Shown here: one piece after another, positions 62,189-64,000 of the stretch
How the letters are laid out: every line of letters starts with the position of its first letter
How positions within the stretch are numbered: the stretch's first letter is position 1
DNA from: Clostridiales bacterium
GTDB lineage: Bacteria; Bacillota; Clostridia; Lachnospirales; Lachnospiraceae
Length of the DNA stretch: 64,000 nt
NCBI GenBank assembly: GCA_020860715.1
Contig: JAJBTU010000010.1
Span: 31,647 to 95,646, forward strand
Direction of reading: 5' to 3'
Program-made: the position numbers and the translations under genes
The notes under the pieces: model-generated
The model's database searches: none
What the model was told of the DNA's origin: nothing
Seen by the model: the letters and a program-made list of their open reading frames with translations, nothing else

Positions 62189-62806
62189 TCAGCGCATCCA
62201 TAAAGCCTTTACCTGCATTCTTTCTCTTTCTTCTGTACTCCTACTCAGGCGAATCAGGATGGTCGCCACAATAATCGCGAAACCCAGTATGATACACGTA
62301 TCTATATTACAAAACAGCATCAGTACCATTGCACACAAATAGGTCCAGATCGTTCTCTGGTAATGGGGGCTGATCCGCAAGATGACGGAAAAGAAGAGAA
62401 ACGACAACGCCAGAATCAGCGCCGGGGGATAATAAGGCCACAATCCCAGCAGACATCCAAAAGACGTCGCGATCCCCTTCCCGCCTTTCAGCTTAAAAAA
62501 CAGAGGAAAAATATGTCCCACAACCGGAGCCGCAAGGACAAGGGCAAAGGCAATTCCTTCCGGCTTTTCCACGGAGTACCGCAGATAAAGAGCTACCGGC
62601 AGATACCCCTTTGCCATATCTCCGAGCAAAGTCAGGGTTCCGCACCAGAAACCACCCTGCATAAACGCATTTGCCGTCCCCGGATTCCCATCCCTGCTGT
62701 TTTCTGTAATGTCCTGATGTCCAAACAGCCGGCCAAATACCCGGGCAAACAAAACACTTCCAAATAAATAGCCTGCCAGTATAAATACAAAATCGTTCTT
62801 TTCCAT
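62189..62806 (-). CDS. plsY: acyl-phosphate glycerol-3-phosphate acyltransferase PlsY
   Basis: 205 residues from the ATG at 62806; an upstream ATG at 62824 abuts its ribosome binding site. Transfers acyl groups from acyl phosphate to glycerol-3-phosphate, the first step of phospholipid synthesis. Membrane protein of about five helices with the three family motifs: the first loop SRDGNPGTANAFMQGGFW, PVVGHIFPLFFKLKGGKGIATSFGCLLGLW, and the C-terminal ILIRLSRSTEERERM region. The first motif reads NPGTAN, where relatives have NPGA(T)N. No other lipid gene is beside it. Confidence 0.85.
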   Translation of the reverse strand: MEKNDFVFILAGYLFGSVLFARVFGRLFGHQDITENSRDGNPGTANAFMQGGFWCGTLTLLGDMAKGYLPVALYLRYSVEKPEGIAFALVLAAPVVGHIFPLFFKLKGGKGIATSFGCLLGLWPYYPPALILALSFLFFSVILRISPHYQRTIWTYLCAMVLMLFCNIDTCIILGFAIIVATILIRLSRSTEERERMQVKALWMR

Positions 62807-62867
62807 AAAAGTATCTTCCGGCATCCTTTCTTTTCATACCAGGCAAATATTTTTCAGACTGTCCCCA

Positions 62868-63850
62868 TCAGATTGAACCGTTTTCACTGTCTTGTTTCTG
62901 CCTGTCCTGTCTTTGCTTTAATTCCAGCTCCCGCTTTTGGGTTGCCTCCCTCAGCAGCGTATACACAGCTGACGCGGCAGGGACACCCAGCAGCATTCCG
63001 ACCACTGCCGCCAACCATGACTGCCGCCAGCACCCACATAGCCGGAAGATTGATCTTAGAGCCAACCACTCTCGGATAGATCAGGTTGTTTTCCGTCTCC
63101 TGCAAAATCACAAAGAAAATAAGGAAAACAAGTGCCTTAATGGGCTTGACCGTTAAAATCATAATTGAACCAATGATTACGCTTACATATGCTCCAACAA
63201 TAGGAATCATTGCCGTCACAGCAACCATCGCGCCAATCATCGCCGCATATGGTATGCGCAGCAGAAGCATACCGATCATACACAAAGTGCCAAGGATAAC
63301 CGCTTCTATAGCCGCTCCTCCTATAAAATGCTGGAACGTGCTGCTGCACACCGCGCAAATATGAAGCACTGCGCTGCCTGCTTTTTGCGGCAGCCAGGCC
63401 CGAATCAGCCTCCCGGTCTGATTTTTCAGTTTCTCCTTACTGGCAAGAATATATACAGAAAAGACTACTGCCAGCACAAAGGTCACGATATGGTTCACAA
63501 ACGAGCCCGTCGCGCTGACTGCCCGGTCTACAATGTCACTGCTGTTTGCAGAAATCAAATCCTCCAGCTGTACCTTTAGCCCGGACCAGTCAATCTCAGA
63601 GAGCGCTTTTCCTACCGGATTTTCCGCAAATGCCGTATTTTCCTCCAGATGATCCAGCCCGTCTATTCCCTCGTTCACAATCTGAACGATCAGTTTCACC
63701 GCGTTGACCAGTTCCGGAGCAACTAGCACAATCACTACGGCGAAAATCGCTATAATCAGCAGAAGTGCCAGAGTGATAGAAAGCCCCCGGCTGCTGCCTT
63801 TCCTGCCAAAAATAATATTGTTTTCTGCGCCATACAGACCACTCCCTCAT
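62868..63850 (-). pseudogene. degraded AI-2E family transporter gene (frameshift, 5' end missing)
   Basis: The AI-2E transporter (YdiK/PerM) signature is visible: VAPELVNAVKLIVQIVNEG, FAENPVGKALSEIDW, FVNHIVTFVLAVVFSVYILAS, CSSTFQHFIGGAAIEAVILGTLCMIGMLLLRIPYAAMIGAMVAVTAMIPIVGAYVSVIIG, ETENNLIYPRVVGSKINLPAMWVLAAVMVGG. After VMVGG the frame is broken by one apparent extra base near 63008-63012; the C-terminus continues in another frame as VVGMLLGVPAASAVYTLLRE to the stop at 62868. In the other direction an in-frame stop near 63848 cuts off the N-terminal two helices (about 90 residues) normally present. No start codon with a binding site replaces them. Two independent defects make a pseudogene more likely than a sequencing error. 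Confidence 0.8.
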
Positions 63851-64000
63851 ACTCAGACTTCTATTTATTCAACCCGGCTTTTGCTCATTTTCTTCATACA
63901 CTTTGTAATACGCTTTCAACAGAGCAGTTTTCTATATATTAGTTCAACTAGTACAATGTTTCCGAAAACCTTGTGCAAATAATTCATCTATGATATAATG

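Noticed and set aside
63000..63020. Programmed frameshift in the AI-2E gene
   Set aside because: There is no slippery heptamer or downstream pseudoknot at the site, and the 5' end is also missing. Decay or a base-call error is more likely.
1..64000. T-box leaders, riboswitches (TPP, FMN, SAM, lysine, c-di-GMP), PyrR attenuators
   Set aside because: No T-box consensus (AGGGTGGNACCGCG on either strand) or recognisable riboswitch core was seen in the gaps examined. A covariance search could still find a divergent example.
1..64000. CRISPR array, integrase, transposase or phage genes
   Set aside because: No regularly spaced repeats and no such coding sequences. The repeats found are single insertions or short tandem units.

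Overview
The window looks like chromosomal DNA of an anaerobic, endospore-forming Firmicute, most likely a member of the Lachnospiraceae. The evidence is the gene content: SpoIIR, a Csp-like S8 protease, GlgC/GlgD pairing, DUF4317, DUF5721 and DUF6145-type proteins, a CdaA-CdaR-HPr cluster, a FeoB-associated Cys-rich peptide and CIRCE regulation. Codon use is moderately GC-rich and nearly every gene has a clear GGAGG-type ribosome binding site. No phage, plasmid, CRISPR or complete transposon is visible. The taxonomic call is inference; no 16S gene is present.

Layout. 1-4.8 kb (minus): argF, a small membrane protein, birA, a DUF6145-like protein and dusB form one run of closely spaced genes; an SPFH/NfeD pair lies just upstream. 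4.9-13 kb (minus): a heterodimeric ABC exporter, a YbaK-type deacylase, and a YtrA-type GntR / ATPase / permease operon with a perfect palindromic operator in front. 13-17.5 kb: tRNA-Ala(CGC) and tRNA-Val(CAC), then a ferrous iron operon (two FeoA, FeoB, FeoB-associated peptide) divergent from a DtxR-family regulator with an iron-box-like palindrome between them. 17.6-26.7 kb: a Csp-like subtilase with Cys at the catalytic Ser position, a tiny Gly/Cys-rich protein, DegV, DUF5721, HtpG under a CIRCE element, TraX-like and DUF4317 proteins. 26.7-33.3 kb: a domain-permuted GH3 beta-glucosidase, an M29-type aminopeptidase with a long N-terminal extension, and small membrane proteins including VanZ. 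33.3-41.3 kb: pyrE, glgC-glgD, a propeller/HD-GYP sensor, a CobO-type adenosyltransferase and an SSB-like protein. 41.5-49.5 kb: typA, spoIIR, pyrF-pyrK-pyrD, and a fused sugar-phosphate transferase/GT2 enzyme. 49.6-56.4 kb: cdaA-cdaR-HPr and mreB-recD2-comF. 56.4-57.1 kb: a probable stand-alone small RNA with a bidirectional terminator and a MITE-like 300-bp inverted-repeat element. 57.1-64 kb: uvrB-uvrA, plsY and the remains of an AI-2E family transporter gene.

Links between genes: pyrE, pyrF, pyrK and pyrD supply late steps of UMP synthesis, and ArgF draws on the same carbamoyl phosphate. The feo genes and the DtxR-type regulator form a self-contained iron uptake module. CdaA/CdaR make and modulate c-di-AMP. 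UvrA/UvrB and RecD2 are DNA repair. GlgC/GlgD supply ADP-glucose for glycogen.

Most notable observations: (1) short repeat elements inserted in frame in protein-coding genes (comF, the ybaK homologue, probably an ABC exporter subunit), two of them flanked by perfect 13-16 bp direct repeats and sharing a core in opposite orientations relative to the host gene; (2) a MITE-like element beside a candidate small RNA; (3) an S8 protease with an apparent Asp-His-Cys triad; (4) a rare-looking single-polypeptide fusion of a polyprenyl-phosphate sugar transferase and a GT2 glycosyltransferase; (5) acidic low-complexity expansions in FeoB, HtpG, a permease and SpoIIR.
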